Assembly (NCBI RefSeq): GCF_000154445.1
Contig: NZ_DS499566.1
Source of the DNA: Intestinibacter bartlettii
Lineage (GTDB): Bacteria; Bacillota; Clostridia; Peptostreptococcales; Peptostreptococcaceae
Reading direction: 5' to 3' (one strand)
Length of the DNA: 64,000 nt
The notes under the pieces were generated by a model. The model was not told the origin of the DNA. It saw only the letters and a list, made by a program, of their open reading frames with translations, and ran no database searches. The first letter of the stretch is position 1. The number at the start of each line of letters is the position of its first letter. This document shows, piece after piece, positions 63,393 through 64,000 of the stretch. Made by a program: the position numbers and the translations under genes.

Positions 63393-64000
63393 TTAAGTTG
63401 TTTCATTATTGTTATCTTCTTTTATTAATTCTTTAAGTTTTGTAAGAGATTCTTTAAGTCCTCCTACTTCATTTATAAGTCCACAATCAACAGCTTCTTT
63501 TCCTATTAGTACACTTCCGACATCGCTTACAAGTTCATCTTTTGCATGCATAAGTCTAGTAAGCTCTTCTTCTGATATATTTGATGTTCTAGTTATAAAC
63601 TCGTTTATTCTCTCCTGCATCTTTTTAAAATATTCAAAAGTTTCATTTACTCCTATTACAAGTCCATTAGTTCTTATTGGATGGACTATCATAGTTGCAC
63701 TTGGCGCTATAAATGAATAATCTCCTGCTGTTGCAAGTGGCACACCTATAGAATGACTTCCTCCTAAAACTAAAGTGACTACCTTTTTAGAAATGCTGTT
63801 TATTAATTCAGCCATGGCAAGCCCTGCTTCAACATCTCCACCAACTGTATTTAATATTATTAATATTCCTTTTATCTCTGGGTCTTCTTCTATAGAATAA
63901 AGCATAGGTATAACGTGTTCGTATTTAGTGGCCTTTTTTTGAGGATTTCCTACAAAGTGTCCTTCTATCTCACCTATTATAGTTATACATTGAATCGTCT
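63393..64000 (-). CDS. tepA: TepA-like ClpP-family protease, cut by the right edge
   Basis: The frame runs on past residue 1 of the first ATG and is open to base 64000, so the start is outside the window. Visible are TIIGEIEGH and TKYEHVIP, then the ClpP-fold core: LNTVGGDVEAG, the serine region GGSHSIGVPLATAGD, and the His in MIVHPIRT. This is the TepA/YmfB branch rather than ClpP proper. It lies upstream of spoIIIE, an arrangement known in Bacillus and clostridia. Confidence 0.85.
   Translation of the reverse strand, partial: TIQCITIIGEIEGHFVGNPQKKATKYEHVIPMLYSIEEDPEIKGILIILNTVGGDVEAGLAMAELINSISKKVVTLVLGGSHSIGVPLATAGDYSFIAPSATMIVHPIRTNGLVIGVNETFEYFKKMQERINEFITRTSNISEEELTRLMHAKDELVSDVGSVLIGKEAVDCGLINEVGGLKESLTKLKELIKEDNNNETT

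Noticed and set aside
1..64000. tRNA or rRNA genes
   Set aside because: No cloverleaf-like or GTTCRANNC-type segment was noticed in intergenic DNA.

Overview
The window is AT-rich chromosomal DNA (GC roughly 28 percent by eye) from a low-GC Firmicute. The best fit is a spore-forming member of the Clostridia, probably Peptostreptococcaceae near Clostridioides, Paraclostridium or Romboutsia. The reasons are the codon choice (AGA, ATA, TTA), strong AGGAGG ribosome sites with frequent TTG and GTG starts, the block tepA-spoIIIE-rimO-pgsA-recA-rny, a long glutamine synthetase, a TSCPD-domain protein, and YlbF, DUF1836 and DUF2975 family genes. The family call comes from protein resemblance and gene order, not from a search. 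No rRNA, tRNA, CRISPR array, prophage or insertion sequence was found.

Layout. Bases 1-7,400: a frame-broken MocR-type aminotransferase, a frame-broken murF, a sugar isomerase-like protein, an ABC-F ATPase, a glycerophosphodiesterase and an isochorismatase-like hydrolase. Bases 7,400-17,000: a DUF3867-like protein, an 18-codon hydrophobic mini-gene, an oxidoreductase, an EamA transporter, a BusR-like (c-di-AMP type) GntR/RCK_C regulator, a flavodoxin deletion remnant, a second primary-type sigma factor, a solitary cas6, an MFS exporter and a frame-broken NUDIX gene. Bases 17,000-28,800: xpt, a DUF2975/XRE pair, a membrane-bound MutS-like ATPase, transaldolase-type aldolase, a GDSL hydrolase, a DUF1836 regulator with three operator-like repeats, a RelE-like/acidic protein pair, a cytosolic parvulin, an Lrp regulator, a CBS protein and a cold-shock protein.

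Bases 28,900-44,800: a secreted amidase, pyridoxamine kinase, YlbF, two aminotransferases, an ABC-FtsX fusion whose ATPase domain lacks three catalytic motifs, a divergent two-component system, a 41-cysteine probable spore-surface protein, a YjiH-type membrane protein, a diacylglycerol glucosyltransferase and small membrane proteins. Bases 44,900-52,600: glutamine synthetase, a KapD-like exonuclease, exonuclease III, a class I aminotransferase, MarR and purB. Bases 52,700-64,000: a degenerate tyrosine recombinase, a degenerate NERD/UvrD-like ATPase, and the housekeeping genes rny, recA (with a LexA box), pgsA, rimO, spoIIIE and tepA, the last cut by the right edge.

The first 17 kb hold five single-base frame breaks in three genes, one of them the normally essential murF. 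Small sequence or assembly errors are therefore as likely as real decay. The most unusual items are the motif-less ABC-FtsX fusion beside its two-component system, the orphan Cas6, the recombinase/ATPase pair that has lost catalytic residues, the DUF1836 operator cluster, the RelE-like pair, and a hairpin placed between ribosome site and start codon of the EamA gene.
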